DNA of 64,000 nt from an uncultured Sphingomonadaceae bacterium (GTDB lineage Bacteria; Pseudomonadota; Alphaproteobacteria; Sphingomonadales; Sphingomonadaceae): assembly GCA_947499975.1 (NCBI GenBank), contig CANMQE010000001.1, forward strand, positions 62,001-126,000, read 5' to 3'. Below the pieces are notes generated by a model. It was given only the letters and a program-made list of their open reading frames with translations, did no database searches and was not told the origin of the DNA. A program made the position numbers and the translations under genes. Positions 1 to 9,940 of the stretch are shown piece by piece; the stretch's first letter is position 1; each line of letters begins with the position of its first letter.

Positions 1-762
1 GACAAGACCTACGAGTTCACCATCCAGTTCGGCGAGGAAACCGATACGCTGGATAGCGAGGGCGAAGTGACTGGCACCACGGATCGCCGTCCGCCGCGTG
101 CGGCCATCGCCGCAATCTGCGAGCATTTTACGGGCGAGATCGAGCAGGTGCCGCCAAAGTACTCCGCGCTGAAGATCGATGGCAAGCGCGCCTACGATCT
201 TGCCCGCGCAGGCGAGGATGTGGAGATGAAGACGCGGGCCGTCACCATCCATGCGCTGCACCCCATCGGGGGCGGAACGGACGACCGGGTGCAGTCGGCC
301 TTCGCCACCGTGGCTGGCAGGCCCGATCCCTACGATCCGCAGGCCCCGCTGGAAATGGCCGACAGCGCCACATTGGTGGCGACAGTATCCAAGGGCACCT
401 ATATACGCAGCCTCGCGCGCGATATCGCCCATGCCCTTGGCACGCTGGGTCATGTCACCTATTTAAGGCGCACGAAAGCCGGTCCTTTCAGCGAAACCCA
501 AGCGATTTCGCTGGACAAACTGAACGAAATCGGTAAGGGCGCGCCTCTTCAAGACCACCTCCTGCCACTGGAGGCGGGGCTGGACGGTATCCCGGCCCTC
601 GCTCTCGATCCGGATAGTGCGCAGGCGGCCCGACAGGGCCGGGTCGTTTCCGGATTGCCCCATCCCGACGGGCTCTACTTTGCCAAGCTGGAGGAAACTC
701 CCGTGGCCCTGGTGGAACTCGAAGGGGGCGCGATGAAAGTCGTGCGGGGTTTCAACGTTTAA
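1..762 (+). CDS. truB: tRNA pseudouridine(55) synthase TruB, 5'-truncated by the window edge
   Basis: Isomerises U55 to pseudouridine in the T-loop of tRNAs, in the cytoplasm. The frame is open from base 1 without a start, so the N-terminal part with the catalytic Asp lies outside the window; 253 residues are visible. Family motifs seen include the segment [18 protein letters not shown] at the very start, [21 protein letters not shown], and [17 protein letters not shown] followed by [12 protein letters not shown]. The gene order truB-rpsO-pnp is the usual bacterial ribosome/RNA-decay arrangement, and rpsO starts 26 bases after the stop. Confidence 0.95.
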   Translation, partial: DKTYEFTIQFGEETDTLDSEGEVTGTTDRRPPRAAIAAICEHFTGEIEQVPPKYSALKIDGKRAYDLARAGEDVEMKTRAVTIHALHPIGGGTDDRVQSAFATVAGRPDPYDPQAPLEMADSATLVATVSKGTYIRSLARDIAHALGTLGHVTYLRRTKAGPFSETQAISLDKLNEIGKGAPLQDHLLPLEAGLDGIPALALDPDSAQAARQGRVVSGLPHPDGLYFAKLEETPVALVELEGGAMKVVRGFNV

Positions 763-788
763 GGATACTGCGAAAGGTTACAAAACGC

Positions 789-1058
789 ATGACGATTACC
801 GCCGAACGCAAGCAGGAAGTTATCGAAGAGAACGCCCAGAACAAGGGCGACACCGGCTCCCCGGAAGTACAGGTAGCCATCCTGACCGAGCGTATCCGCA
901 ACCTGACGGACCACTTCAAGAACAACCACAAGGATAACCATTCCCGCCGTGGTCTGCTCAAGATGGTCAACAAGCGTCGCAGCCTCCTGGCCTATCTCAA
1001 GAAGACTGACCTCGACCGCTACAACGCACTGATCAAGAAGCTTGGTCTGCGTAAATAA
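789..1058 (+). CDS. rpsO: 30S ribosomal protein S15
   Basis: Primary 16S rRNA-binding protein of the small-subunit platform. The 89-residue length is exactly the family norm. The sequence holds the hallmark segments [35 protein letters not shown] and a C-terminal LIKKLGLRK. It lies between truB and pnp, the conserved arrangement. In Escherichia coli S15 represses its own translation through a leader pseudoknot; the 26-base leader here is too short to tell whether this applies. Confidence 0.97.
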   Translation: MTITAERKQEVIEENAQNKGDTGSPEVQVAILTERIRNLTDHFKNNHKDNHSRRGLLKMVNKRRSLLAYLKKTDLDRYNALIKKLGLRK

Positions 1059-1067
1059 GAGTTTTTC

Positions 1068-1097
1068 GAAGGGGCGGCTTACAAGGGCCGCCCCTTC
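1068..1097 (+). terminator. Stable hairpin between rpsO and pnp
   Basis: Perfect 11-bp stem GAAGGGGCGGC / GCCGCCCCTTC with an 8-base loop directly after the rpsO stop. No run of T follows on the plus strand, so it may be a weak terminator, an RNA-processing hairpin or a 3'-end stabiliser rather than a strong rho-independent terminator. Confidence 0.5.
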
Positions 1098-1261
1098 GTC
1101 TATCTGCGTTCCGTCACATTAGGAGCGTATGTGAAATGGCATCCTTCACAATTCGGTGGAGGGCCTGAGGCCGCAAAGGCTTCGTACCGGACCGGGACGG
1201 ACCACCCGGATCAAGTAGGCCCCGCGATGCAATGTGGCACGCGGGTTCAGAAGGAAAATCA
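1098..1261 (+). promoter_or_regulatory. pnp leader region
   Basis: 164 bases between the rpsO hairpin and the chosen pnp start. It is GC-rich with several short complementary blocks (for example CCGG with CCGG around 1187-1210) and no convincing reading frame of its own. In enterobacteria the pnp leader folds into a hairpin that mediates autocontrol; a similar role here is only an inference. The putative pnp ribosome-binding site AAGGAA lies at 1251-1256. Confidence 0.3.
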
Positions 1262-3586
1262 ATGTTCGACACGAAAACTGTATCGCTGGAGTGGGGCGGA
1301 AAAACCCTCACTCTGGAAACCGGCCGTATTGCCCGTCAGGCCGACGGCGCCGTTCTGGCCACCTATGGCGAAACCGTGGTGCTTTGCGCCGTGACCGCCG
1401 CCAAGAGCGTGAAGGAAGGGCAGGACTTCTTCCCCCTTACCGTTCACTACCAGGAAAAATTCTCTGCCGCGGGCCGTATCCCCGGTGGCTTCTTCAAGCG
1501 CGAAGGCCGCGCTACGGAGAAGGAAACGCTTACCTCCCGCCTGATCGACCGCCCCGTGCGCCCGCTCTTCCCGGAAGGTTTCTACAACGAGATCAACGTG
1601 ATCTGCCAGGTCCTCTCCTATGATGGCGAGACCGAGCCCGATATCGTTGCGATGATCGCCGCTTCTGCCGCGCTCACCATTTCCGGCGTGCCCTTCATGG
1701 GCCCGATCGGTGCTGCGCGCGTCGGCTTCGTCGATGGCGACTATGTGCTGAACCCCAGCGTTTCCGACATCTTCGAGGAAGGTCGTCTCGATCTCGTCGT
1801 CGCCGGTACGCAGGACGCGGTGATGATGGTGGAATCCGAAGCCAAGGAGCTGACCGAAGAGGAAATGCTCGGCGCCGTGATGTTCGCGCACGAGGAAAGC
1901 CGCAAGGTCATCGGTGCGATCATCGATCTCGCTGAACAGGCTGCCAAGGAGCCGTGGGAACTCGACAAGGTGGAGGACAAGTCCGCCACTCTCGAGGAAC
2001 TGCGCGGCGTCATCGGTGACGATCTGGCTGCTGCCTACAAGATCACCAACAAGGCCCAGCGCCAGGACGCGGTGAATGCCGCACGTGCCAAGGCGCGTGA
2101 GCACTACGCCGATCTGGAAGAGAGCGATCCCGCTGAATACATGGGCCGCCTGAAGCTGGTGAAGAAGCTGGAAAGCGACATCGTTCGCGGCTCCATCATC
2201 AAGGACGGCACCCGCATCGACGGCCGCAAGCTGGACGAGGTTCGCCCGATCGAGGCGATGGTCGGCCTGCTGCCCCGTACGCATGGTTCGGCGCTGTTCA
2301 CGCGCGGTGAAACGCAGGCGATCTGCACCACCACGCTGGGCACCAAGGATGCCGAGCAGATGATCGATGGTCTGGAAGGCCTGTCGTACAGCAACTTCAT
2401 GCTGCACTATAACTTCCCGCCCTATTCCGTTGGCGAGGTTGGCCGTTTCGGCTTCACCAGTCGCCGCGAAACGGGCCATGGCAAGCTGGCATGGCGTGCG
2501 CTGCACCCCGTGCTGCCCAGCCATGAGGATTTCCCCTATACGATCCGCATCCTGTCCGACATCACCGAAAGCAATGGCTCGTCCTCGATGGCGACCGTGT
2601 GCGGTGGCTGTCTGGCCATGATGGACGCCGGTGTTCCGATCGAGCGCCCGGTTTCCGGCATCGCCATGGGCCTGATCCTGGACGGTGAAGAGTTCGCCGT
2701 ACTGTCCGACATCCTGGGTGATGAAGATCATCTTGGTGACATGGACTTCAAGGTGGCAGGTTCTGAAAAGGGCATCACCTCGCTCCAGATGGACATCAAG
2801 GTTGCCGGCATCACCAAGGAAATCATGCAGAGCGCGCTGGAGCAGGCCAAGGCCGGCCGTGCGCACATCCTCGGCAAGATGAACGATGCGCTTTCGGGTG
2901 CACGTGGTGAAGTCTCCAAGCACGCTCCGCGTATCGAGACGATGCAGATCGACAAGTCGAAGATCCGCGACGTTATCGGCACGGGCGGCAAGGTCATCCG
3001 CGAAATCGTGGCCGAAACCGGTGCCAAGGTTGATATCGACGACGAAGGCGTGATCAAGATCAGCTCCTCCAACGCTGACGAGATCGCGGCTGCGCGCAAG
3101 TGGATCGAAGGCATCACCGAGGAAGCCGAAGTTGGCAAAATCTACGAAGGCAAGGTCGTCAACATCGTGGACTTCGGCGCATTCGTGAACTTCATGGGTG
3201 GCAAGGACGGTCTCGTCCACGTGTCCGAAATGAAGAACGAGCGTGTCGAGAAGCCGACCGACGTCGTGTCCGAAGGGCAGGAGGTAAAGGTCAAGGTTCT
3301 CGAGATCGACAACCGCGGCAAGGTTCGCCTGTCGATGCGCGTTGTTGACCAGGAAACCGGTGAAGAGCTGGAAGACACCCGCCCCCCGCGCGAAAAGCGC
3401 GAAGGTGGCAGTGATCGTGGTGATCGTGGTGGCCGTGGCGGCGATCGTCGTGGCCCGCGTGGCGGCGGCGGCGGCGGTGGCCGTGGTCGCGGCGGTGATC
3501 GCGGCCCGCGCGGCGGCGGTGACAAGGATGGCGACAACGGTGGCGGCGGTGCCGACCACATGCCGGCTTTCCTGAAGGACGACTAA
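1262..3586 (+). CDS. pnp: Polyribonucleotide nucleotidyltransferase (PNPase)
   Basis: Phosphorolytic 3'-5' exoribonuclease of mRNA turnover. The start chosen is the ATG at 1262, preceded by AAGGAA at a good distance; an upstream in-frame ATG at 1232 would add only unconserved residues. The 774-residue product has two RNase PH domains (about residues 12-145 and 320-460), a KH domain near residue 565 with the loop IGTGGK, and an S1 domain from about residue 625 ([19 protein letters not shown]). An Arg/Gly/Asp-rich tail covers about residues 708-760, longer than in E. coli (711 residues). Such tails can bind RNA or degradosome partners; that role is inferred. Confidence 0.97.
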   Translation: MFDTKTVSLEWGGKTLTLETGRIARQADGAVLATYGETVVLCAVTAAKSVKEGQDFFPLTVHYQEKFSAAGRIPGGFFKREGRATEKETLTSRLIDRPVRPLFPEGFYNEINVICQVLSYDGETEPDIVAMIAASAALTISGVPFMGPIGAARVGFVDGDYVLNPSVSDIFEEGRLDLVVAGTQDAVMMVESEAKELTEEEMLGAVMFAHEESRKVIGAIIDLAEQAAKEPWELDKVEDKSATLEELRGVIGDDLAAAYKITNKAQRQDAVNAARAKAREHYADLEESDPAEYMGRLKLVKKLESDIVRGSIIKDGTRIDGRKLDEVRPIEAMVGLLPRTHGSALFTRGETQAICTTTLGTKDAEQMIDGLEGLSYSNFMLHYNFPPYSVGEVGRFGFTSRRETGHGKLAWRALHPVLPSHEDFPYTIRILSDITESNGSSSMATVCGGCLAMMDAGVPIERPVSGIAMGLILDGEEFAVLSDILGDEDHLGDMDFKVAGSEKGITSLQMDIKVAGITKEIMQSALEQAKAGRAHILGKMNDALSGARGEVSKHAPRIETMQIDKSKIRDVIGTGGKVIREIVAETGAKVDIDDEGVIKISSSNADEIAAARKWIEGITEEAEVGKIYEGKVVNIVDFGAFVNFMGGKDGLVHVSEMKNERVEKPTDVVSEGQEVKVKVLEIDNRGKVRLSMRVVDQETGEELEDTRPPREKREGGSDRGDRGGRGGDRRGPRGGGGGGGRGRGGDRGPRGGGDKDGDNGGGGADHMPAFLKDD

Positions 3587-3611
3587 ACCCGTCTTATAGA
3601 CTACAAGGCAG

Positions 3612-3636
3612 GGGCCGCGAGCAATCGCGGCCCTTT
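3612..3636 (+). terminator. Rho-independent terminator after pnp
   Basis: Perfect 9-bp stem GGGCCGCGA / TCGCGGCCC with a GCAA tetraloop, followed by TTT, 25 bases after the pnp stop. Confidence 0.75.
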
Positions 3637-3654
3637 CCATTTGGAGAAACGACA

Positions 3655-4338
3655 ATGCTGCCACGCGAAGAAATCGCCAAAGCGCAAATCCCCGGCGGCG
3701 ACACGCTGACGCTGATAAGCCACGGGCGCGATTTCATCATCATGCTGGGCCGTGACGAGCTGATGGGCACGCGCATGCAGTTCAGCGAGGAACAGCTTGC
3801 GCAGCTGACGCTGGAGCGGCTGGAGATGCCAAACCCGCGCGTGCTGATCGGCGGCTATGGCATGGGCTTCACCTTTCGCGCCGCGCTGGCGGCATTGCCC
3901 GAAAAGGGCGAAGCGGTGGTGGCCGAAGTGGTGCCCGAGATCCTGGACTGGGCGAAAGGCCCGCTGGCACAGCTCACTGGCGACAGCTTTGACGATCCGC
4001 GGGGAGAGGTGGTGATCGCCGATGTCGCTGCGCTGGTGGATGACGCGGTGGATGGCACGACGGCGAAGTACGATGCGATCCTGCTGGATGTCGACAACGG
4101 CCCCGACGGCATCGTGCGCGACGGTAACGAGCGGCTCTACACCCGTACCGGCATCGCCCGCATGCGCGATGCACTGAATGTCGGCGGCGTGTTGGCCATC
4201 TGGTCTGCCGCGCCCGATCACAAGTTTACCGGGCGGTTGAAAGATGCCGGGCTCGATGTCGAAGTGCGCCGTGTGCGTGCACGGCCCAATAACAAGGGGC
4301 CGCAGCACCACATCTGGTTCGCTCGCCGCCAACGATAA
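3655..4338 (+). CDS. Spermidine-synthase-like Rossmann methyltransferase-fold protein
   Basis: 227 residues. A Rossmann nucleotide-binding loop is visible near residues 62-72 (VLIGGYGMGFT, where true spermidine synthases usually carry GGGDG), then VVAEVVPEILDWAKG and the acidic loop LLDVDNGPDG near residue 142. This is the layout of the spermine/spermidine synthase superfamily, which includes many proteins that are not aminopropyltransferases. No speD or speE neighbour is present. It follows the pnp terminator by 19 bases and has a GGAGAAA ribosome-binding site, so it is probably its own unit. Exact substrate unknown. Confidence 0.7.
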   Translation: MLPREEIAKAQIPGGDTLTLISHGRDFIIMLGRDELMGTRMQFSEEQLAQLTLERLEMPNPRVLIGGYGMGFTFRAALAALPEKGEAVVAEVVPEILDWAKGPLAQLTGDSFDDPRGEVVIADVAALVDDAVDGTTAKYDAILLDVDNGPDGIVRDGNERLYTRTGIARMRDALNVGGVLAIWSAAPDHKFTGRLKDAGLDVEVRRVRARPNNKGPQHHIWFARRQR

Positions 4339-4413
4339 GACGGCGGCTCCCTTCTCCATAATGTGGTACAAGATGCGCACCAGGGTTCGCGCGCATCTTT
4401 TGGGAGAGGGAAT

Positions 4414-5478
4414 ATGAGCGAAGAACAGATCGATTCCGCCAAGGTCGAAGCCATGGCTGGCAAGATCGTGGGCGATGTTGCCGGGGCCGTCAGCCTGTTC
4501 ATGGCCTATATGGGCGACCAGGCCGGTGTCTTTGACGCGATGGATGGCGAAGGCCCGATGACCTGCCAGCAACTGGCGGACAAGACCGGCCTCAATCCCA
4601 AATATCTGCACGAATGGCTCGGGTCCGTCTCCGCGGCGGGCTATGTCGATTTCGATGCCGAGAACGGGACCTTCGAACTGCCGCCCGAAAAGGCGCTCGT
4701 CATGGCGCGCGAGGGCCAGCCAGCCTGCATGCAGGGTTTCATCCAGGCGATCGTAGCCCAGTTCGAAACGCACGAGCAGGCCGTGGCCACGTTCAAATCA
4801 GGGGAGGGGCGCGACTGGTCGGATCATTCGCCGTGCCTGTTCTGCTCGACAGACCGGTTCTTCCGACCCGGCTATCAGGCCCATCTGATCGACGAGTGGC
4901 TGCCTGCGCTGGATGGAGTCAGCGAAAAGCTGAAGGCAGGTGCCAAGGTGGCGGACATTGGCTGCGGCTATGGTTCATCCACCGTGCTGATGGCGCAGCG
5001 CTTTCCCAATTCCACCTTCGTCGGCATCGATTTTCACGAACCCTCTATCGAGAAGGCGCGCGAACGGGCGAGGGAGGCCGGGGTTTCGAACGTCAGTTTC
5101 GAAGTGGCCCGCGCGCAGGATTATCCGGGCGATGGCTTCGACTTTGCCTGCATTTTCGATGCCCTGCACGACATGGGCGATCCCGTCGGCGCAGCGCGGC
5201 ATATCCGCCAGACGCTGAAGGACGATGGCACCTTCATGCTGGTGGAACCGATGGCAGGCGACAGCATGGCCGAGAACATGCATTCGCTGGGGCAGATATT
5301 CTACGGGTTCAGCACTGTCGCCTGCACGCCAGCATCGCTGGCGCAGGAAGTGGGGCGCGGGCTGGGCGCGCAGGCAGGCCAGAGGCAGCTGACAGAAGTG
5401 CTGAACGAAGCCGGCTTTGCCAATGTGCGCCGTGCTGCGGAAACGCCGACCAACATGGTGTTGGAAGTCACCGGCTAG
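4414..5478 (+). CDS. Class I SAM-dependent methyltransferase with N-terminal winged-helix region
   Basis: 354 residues from the ATG at 4414, which has GGGAGAGGG five bases upstream; an earlier in-frame start at 4363 lacks such a site. The N-terminal ~100 residues (LMAYMGDQAGVFDAM, then a winged-helix-like stretch MTCQQLADKTGLNPKYLHEW) resemble the dimerisation domain of O-methyltransferases. SAM motif I is VADIGCGYGSS near residue 179 and the acidic loop is VGIDFHEPS near 204. Also visible is an IFDALHDMGDP stretch, the motif IV region. Substrate is unknown; the family includes methyltransferases related to ubiquinone-type and small-molecule O-methyltransferases. Confidence 0.75.
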   Translation: MSEEQIDSAKVEAMAGKIVGDVAGAVSLFMAYMGDQAGVFDAMDGEGPMTCQQLADKTGLNPKYLHEWLGSVSAAGYVDFDAENGTFELPPEKALVMAREGQPACMQGFIQAIVAQFETHEQAVATFKSGEGRDWSDHSPCLFCSTDRFFRPGYQAHLIDEWLPALDGVSEKLKAGAKVADIGCGYGSSTVLMAQRFPNSTFVGIDFHEPSIEKARERAREAGVSNVSFEVARAQDYPGDGFDFACIFDALHDMGDPVGAARHIRQTLKDDGTFMLVEPMAGDSMAENMHSLGQIFYGFSTVACTPASLAQEVGRGLGAQAGQRQLTEVLNEAGFANVRRAAETPTNMVLEVTG

Positions 5479-5491
5479 GCTGGCCGGTGCG

Positions 5492-6013
5492 TCAGCCGGT
5501 CTGCGCCAGGCGCATCATGCCAAGATAATCCCTCTTGCCCACGTCCACCCCCTTGTGCCGCAAAATGGCATAAGCGGTGGTGGCGTGGAAAAAGAAGTTG
5601 GGCTGGCTGAAACTCAGCAGGAAATTCTCCGCGGTGAACGCAATATCCACCCCCTGCCGCTCGATCACGAAGCGGACTTCCTGTCCGACGAAACTCTCGA
5701 TCTCGCCGATGGATAGCGCCCGCAGCTTGTTCTCCGCCGCGCCGAGGTTGAGCCTCATCTGCTCCAGATCGGTTGCCGGTTCCTCCATATCGGGGTTCAT
5801 CTCGCCCTTCCGAACGGCTTCGATCGCGCCGATGGAGTGCGACAGCATCCAGTTGATCTGCTTGGGGAATGGCGCCATGTCCTGCGTCAGCCGCGCGCTC
5901 GCAAGATCCTCTTGCGCGATGTCTGATGACTTGGCCTTCCCGATCCATCCCTGCGCCGATCCCAGCATCTGGATCATGGTGGGAATGGTGGCATCGTAGA
6001 GCGAAATGGTCAT
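5492..6013 (-). CDS. DUF1993 family protein
   Basis: 173 residues starting MTISLYDATIPTMIQML, the typical N-terminus of DUF1993 proteins, with the later segment FFFHATTAYAILRHKGVDVGKRDYLG near the C-terminus. The start at 6013 has GAGGAAA upstream; longer in-frame extensions to 6280 are not conserved in character. The DUF1993 family belongs to the DinB-like four-helix proteins; a function is not established. It converges on the methyltransferase gene (13-base gap) and diverges from the MFS gene at 6155. Confidence 0.8.
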   Translation of the reverse strand: MTISLYDATIPTMIQMLGSAQGWIGKAKSSDIAQEDLASARLTQDMAPFPKQINWMLSHSIGAIEAVRKGEMNPDMEEPATDLEQMRLNLGAAENKLRALSIGEIESFVGQEVRFVIERQGVDIAFTAENFLLSFSQPNFFFHATTAYAILRHKGVDVGKRDYLGMMRLAQTG

Positions 6014-6154
6014 ACAGGGTTTCCTCGAAAAGCGCTGAATACCTTGCTGCCAGCGCTGCGGCCCCTCTGCAAGCTGCCGGGCCATTCGGCACCATTGTTT
6101 ATACGTGACATTCCTCGCGCTGCTGGCATTGTGCGCGCCAAGAGGGAGAGACAC

Positions 6155-7510
6155 ATGGCCAGCAAGCCCAGCACGACCACGTTTGGAGATGCGCTGAACG
6201 CGCAGCCGGTAAAGCCGGTCCAGTGGGCCATCGTGGCGGTATGCATGCTGGTGCTGGTGTGCGACGGGATAGACCTGCAATTGCTGGGCGTCGTCGCGCC
6301 AAGGGTGATGGAGGCTTTCGACGTCAGCCGCTCCACCTTCGGGATTGCCATGATGGCAGCGTTGATCGGCTTCGGCCTAGGTGGCTGGGGCGGGGGCTGG
6401 CTGGGTGATGCCATCGGGCGCCGCTGGACGCTGGTGATTGCCGCGCTGGTGTTTTCCCTGGGCACGATTGCGGCAGCCACGTCGGAAAGCGTGTGGACGA
6501 TGGCCTGGTGGCGCTTGTTTGCAGGGCTGGGCTTTGGCGGTGCCTATGCCAATGCGCTGGCGATGGCGGGCGAATGGCTGCCCGATCGCTGGCGGCCGGT
6601 GGCGGTCAGCACGCTGGCCGTGGGAACGCCGATAGGCGGCACGATCGTGGGCTGGATCGGCCCCGATCTGGAAGCGGCTTACGGCTGGGAAGGCACGTTC
6701 GTGATCTTCGGCCTCGCCACCTTGCTGGTGGTGGTGGCGGTGGGGATTGTGCTGCGTGACAGCCCGTCTTTCCTGCTGGCGCGGGGCAGGGCCGATCAGG
6801 CGCAGAAAAACGCCAGGATGGTGCTGGATGACGACGTGCAGCTTGCCGCCGACCGTCACCATACCGATAGCGAGGGCGGCCCCCAGATTGGCGTGCTGCA
6901 TCGCTCCAACTTCCGTCTGAACCTTGGGATCGGCATCGCCTTTGCCGCATCAACGCTGGTGGCTTACGGCATCCTCAGCTGGGGCACCACGTTCCTGACG
7001 GCGGAGGATTTTACCCTGAACCAGGCAGGCGAAGCCGTTGCACTGGCCGGGATCAGCTCCATGATCGGTTCCATCCTGGTGGGCATCGTCATGCGGCGCT
7101 TCGGTTCGAAGCTGGTGATGGCCGTGCTCTCGGCAACCATGGTGGTTTGGATGCTCGCCATCGGCTTCACCATCGAAGACCTTCCCCCCTTGCTGGACGA
7201 TGAGACGCGCAATAACGTCACCTGGCTGGTGGGCCTGTCCGGCTTTGCCTTCAGTGCCAGTATTGCGGGCATGTATGTGATGATGACCCACGGCTATCCG
7301 CCCAGCTGCCGTTCGGGCGGGATCGGTTTCGGCATTTTCATGAGCCGTGTGGGCGCGGTGTCGGCAACCGGTCTGGGAGGCGCGCTGCTTGATTTCGGCG
7401 GTGACAGCGTATGGCCGTTCTTTGGCACGCTGGCCGCAGCATCGGTGCTGGTATCGGCAGCGGCATTCGTGGTGGATCGCCATGTGCCGCCCTTGCGCGA
7501 AAACGGCTGA
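6155..7510 (+). CDS. MFS transporter, aromatic acid:H+ symporter-like (AAHS)
   Basis: 451 residues with 12 predicted membrane spans. It carries the acidic DGIDLQLLGVVAPRVM stretch in the first span, the loop 2-3 signature GWLGDAIGRRWTL, and GGAYANALAMAGEWLPDRWR in the fourth span. These features are typical of the AAHS family (PcaK, BenK and relatives), which imports aromatic acids. The start ATG at 6155 has GAGGGAGAG upstream. No aromatic ring-cleavage gene is adjacent, so the substrate is a family-level guess. Confidence 0.75.
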   Translation: MASKPSTTTFGDALNAQPVKPVQWAIVAVCMLVLVCDGIDLQLLGVVAPRVMEAFDVSRSTFGIAMMAALIGFGLGGWGGGWLGDAIGRRWTLVIAALVFSLGTIAAATSESVWTMAWWRLFAGLGFGGAYANALAMAGEWLPDRWRPVAVSTLAVGTPIGGTIVGWIGPDLEAAYGWEGTFVIFGLATLLVVVAVGIVLRDSPSFLLARGRADQAQKNARMVLDDDVQLAADRHHTDSEGGPQIGVLHRSNFRLNLGIGIAFAASTLVAYGILSWGTTFLTAEDFTLNQAGEAVALAGISSMIGSILVGIVMRRFGSKLVMAVLSATMVVWMLAIGFTIEDLPPLLDDETRNNVTWLVGLSGFAFSASIAGMYVMMTHGYPPSCRSGGIGFGIFMSRVGAVSATGLGGALLDFGGDSVWPFFGTLAAASVLVSAAAFVVDRHVPPLRENG

Positions 7511-7550
7511 AGCGCGGGCAGTTCGCTTCCGAACTTCGATGGACTAGATA

Positions 7551-7587
7551 AAAGGCCCGCTTTCCGTCTGGGGAAAGCGGGCCTTTT
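7551..7587 (+). terminator. Bidirectional rho-independent terminator between the MFS gene and gcrA
   Basis: Perfect 15-bp stem AAAGGCCCGCTTTCC / GGAAAGCGGGCCTTT with a 6-base loop. T runs follow on both strands. It can terminate the plus-strand MFS gene and the minus-strand gcrA gene. Confidence 0.85.
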
Positions 7588-7607
7588 CATCATCTGGTTC
7601 TTGCCAG

Positions 7608-8297
7608 TTAGCGGACGCGGGGGCCGCCAAACGGCAGGGGAGGCGGGGGACGTCGCGCGCCGCGCGGCAGCTGTGCCTGATAGGCCCTGCCGCAATGTTG
7701 CACGCAATAGGGGAAGCCGGGGTTCACCTTGTCTCCGCAGAAATGGAAGTCCGGCTCACCCGGATGACCCATCGGCCAGCGGCACACCCGATCGTTCAGA
7801 TCCAGCAGGCTGGTCTTCTCGGCAATGGAAGGGTCGGGCTTTGCCGGCACGAGGCGGCGCGGCGGAGCGGGCGGGATCGGCGGCTGCTGATCGCCCGGGC
7901 CCTGCCGCAGGAAGCCGCCGGGGCCGTAGGAGACGATCTTAGGCAGGTCGGATCGCTTGTCCGGCATGGCTTGATTCGCGTTAACGCCCTCGCTTGCCGG
8001 GGCCTTGGGCTCTTCCGGCTTGGGCGGGGTAACTTCACGTGCCTTCTTGGGCAGGGGCGCCTTCGGCTTCGCCTTTGGTGGCGGTGCCTTGGCTGCAGGC
8101 TCCTTCTTCTTGGCCGCAGCCTTCTTCTTGTCGTTTGCCTTTACGGGGCTGGGGCGGGCTTTCAGGCCAAGGCGGTGCGCCTTGCCGATCACGGCATTGC
8201 GCGACACGCCGCCAAGCTCGGTAGCGATCTCGCTGGCAGTGGAGCCGCCTTCCCACATCTTGGTAAGGGTGGCGATGCGTTCTTCGGTCCAGCTCAT
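7608..8297 (-). CDS. gcrA: GcrA cell cycle regulator
   Basis: 229 residues. The N-terminal DNA-binding region MSWTEERIATLTKMW and GVSRNAVIGKAHRLGL is diagnostic of GcrA, the alphaproteobacterial sigma70-associated factor that acts at promoters methylated by CcrM. The start is the ATG of MSW; a GTG frame extension to 8399 is unconserved. A Lys/Ala/Pro-rich linker (about residues 47-110) separates it from a C-terminal sigma-binding region with four cysteines (CRWPMGHPGEPDFHFCGDK, then PYCVQHC). It diverges from the ABC-2 permease gene, 86 bases apart. It is a strong marker for Alphaproteobacteria. Confidence 0.95.
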   Translation of the reverse strand: MSWTEERIATLTKMWEGGSTASEIATELGGVSRNAVIGKAHRLGLKARPSPVKANDKKKAAAKKKEPAAKAPPPKAKPKAPLPKKAREVTPPKPEEPKAPASEGVNANQAMPDKRSDLPKIVSYGPGGFLRQGPGDQQPPIPPAPPRRLVPAKPDPSIAEKTSLLDLNDRVCRWPMGHPGEPDFHFCGDKVNPGFPYCVQHCGRAYQAQLPRGARRPPPPLPFGGPRVR

Positions 8298-8383
8298 GGG
8301 ATGATGGTAATTCCGTTCTCTCGGCCTGCTTGGGCCATTTTGCGTTCTTGCCAGTCCGGCCTGAGGGAGATAGGCGCGCTCCC

Positions 8384-9277
8384 ATGGCCGATCAAGCACC
8401 CGCTACCGCTTCTGCCGATGGGCATGACTTCATCAGCGTCGGCAGCAATGCCGGTCGCAAATTCCCGCCCAAGGGAGAGCCGCAGATTACCGGTATCAAC
8501 CGGATCGGGCTGTGGAGTCTCTATATTAAGGAGATCCGCCGTTTTCTCAAGGTGCAGACGCAGACTGTCTGGGCACCTGCCGTCACCACGCTGCTGTTCC
8601 TGGTGATCTTCACCGTGGCGCTGGGCCGCGGCGGGCGAGAGATCATGGGCGTGAATTTCGGCACATTCGTTGCGCCCGGCCTGATCATGATGGGCATGAT
8701 GCAGAACGCTTTTGCCAATTCCAGCTTCTCGCTGCTGGCAGGAAAGCTGCAGGGTACGATCATCGATCTGCTGATGCCGCCGCTATCCGAGGCTGAACTG
8801 ATGATCGGCATCGTGATGGCAGCCATCACCCGCGCAGTGATGGTGGGCGGCGCGGTGGCGCTGGCCATGCTGCTGTATCCCGGTGTCGACATGCAGGTGG
8901 CCCATCCGTGGGCCGTCGTATGGTTTGGCCTGATGGGCGCCACCATGCTGGCAATTTTCGGATTGCTGGCCAGCATCTGGGCAGAGAAATTCGATCACAA
9001 CGCGGCGATCACCAATTTCATCGTCGCCCCGCTCAGCCTGCTATCGGGCACGTTCTACGTGATTTCCAACCTCTCGCCGTTCTTCCAGGCGATCAGCATG
9101 GCAAACCCGTTTTTCTACATGATCTCGGGCTTCCGCTACGGCTTTCTGGGCGTGAGCGATATCGGCAACGACAACGCCCACGTGCTGGGCGCTGCGATCG
9201 GCGTGGGTGTGCTGAACCTGGTGCTGGGCTTCATCACCTACCGCGTTCTGAAAAGCGGCTGGAAGATCAAGAGCTGA
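8384..9277 (+). CDS. ABC-2 type transporter permease
   Basis: 297 residues with a cytoplasmic N-terminus of about 50 residues followed by six predicted membrane spans (first near WAPAVTTLLFLVIFTVAL, last near LGAAIGVGVLNLVLGFITY). The central sequence GTFYVISNLSPFFQAISMANPFFYMISGFRYGF is the conserved ABC-2 family region of the YadH/NodJ type, which exports lipids, polysaccharides or drugs. No ATPase gene is adjacent in the window, so its ABC partner must be encoded elsewhere. The ATG at 8384 is preceded by GAGGGAGA. Confidence 0.85.
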   Translation: MADQAPATASADGHDFISVGSNAGRKFPPKGEPQITGINRIGLWSLYIKEIRRFLKVQTQTVWAPAVTTLLFLVIFTVALGRGGREIMGVNFGTFVAPGLIMMGMMQNAFANSSFSLLAGKLQGTIIDLLMPPLSEAELMIGIVMAAITRAVMVGGAVALAMLLYPGVDMQVAHPWAVVWFGLMGATMLAIFGLLASIWAEKFDHNAAITNFIVAPLSLLSGTFYVISNLSPFFQAISMANPFFYMISGFRYGFLGVSDIGNDNAHVLGAAIGVGVLNLVLGFITYRVLKSGWKIKS

Positions 9278-9298
9278 CGCCGTAACGGCGCGCCGGAC

Positions 9299-9679
9299 CT
9301 AATGCGTGAGGCTGCGCCTCAGGAAGTAACGACCGGCACGAAAATCCTCGAACAACTGCTCCACCTGCGGATGGTCGATCGGCTCGCCTTCTGTATCGAT
9401 CAGCAGGTTCTGCTGGCTGACATAGGCGACGTAGGAACTCTCGTCGTTCTCGGCCAGCAGGTGATAGAACGGCTGGTTGCGATCGGGGCGCTGCCCTTCG
9501 GGGATCTGCTCGTACCAGTCTTCCGAATTGGCATAGACGGGATCGATATCGAAAATGACACCGCGAAAATCGAATTTGCGGTGTTTCACGATGTCGCCAA
9601 TGGCGAAGCGGGCGCGCGAACGGCGGGGCGCATCGATGAGACGACCGGCCTGGGATGAATAGAATTCAGAGCGTTCCAT
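9299..9679 (-). CDS. hspQ: Heat shock protein HspQ
   Basis: 126 residues. The HspQ/DUF525-like core is FAIGDIVKHRKFDFRGVIFD, then YEQIPEGQRPDRNQPFYHLL and YVAYVSQQNLL. HspQ is a hemimethylated-DNA-binding protein and a Lon protease specificity factor in enterobacteria. The N-terminus is about 20 residues longer than in E. coli. It converges on the ABC-2 permease gene with a 21-base gap. Confidence 0.9.
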   Translation of the reverse strand: MERSEFYSSQAGRLIDAPRRSRARFAIGDIVKHRKFDFRGVIFDIDPVYANSEDWYEQIPEGQRPDRNQPFYHLLAENDESSYVAYVSQQNLLIDTEGEPIDHPQVEQLFEDFRAGRYFLRRSLTH

Positions 9680-9847
9680 TGCCCAAATATATGTAGCTGT
9701 GCGCAGCTAACAAGCGTGCAAGTTCCCCAGTCCCCCGATTTTGCGACAAAAACGCAAGGAAGGGTCTTGGCAAGCGAGCCGACCTCGGCTAACCGCCGCG
9801 CTTCCCAATCGACTGCGGGTTTCAAAATTCAGCCGATACCCTTTCGC

Positions 9848-9940
<93 letters not shown>

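Noticed and set aside
3385..3570. Gly/Arg/Asp-rich repeats near the pnp 3' end, considered as a DNA repeat element
   Set aside because: The repeats encode the RGG-like tail of PNPase in frame and are explained by protein composition.
1259..3664. 801-codon open frame on the minus strand under pnp, and similar long antisense frames under the propeller-amidohydrolase (27984-30899), QH-ADH (53398-56127) and esterase (43563-45866) genes
   Set aside because: They are shadows of GC-rich coding sequence: low-complexity His/Arg/Ala-rich translations, no ribosome-binding site, no recognisable domain. Each overlaps a well-supported gene on the other strand.
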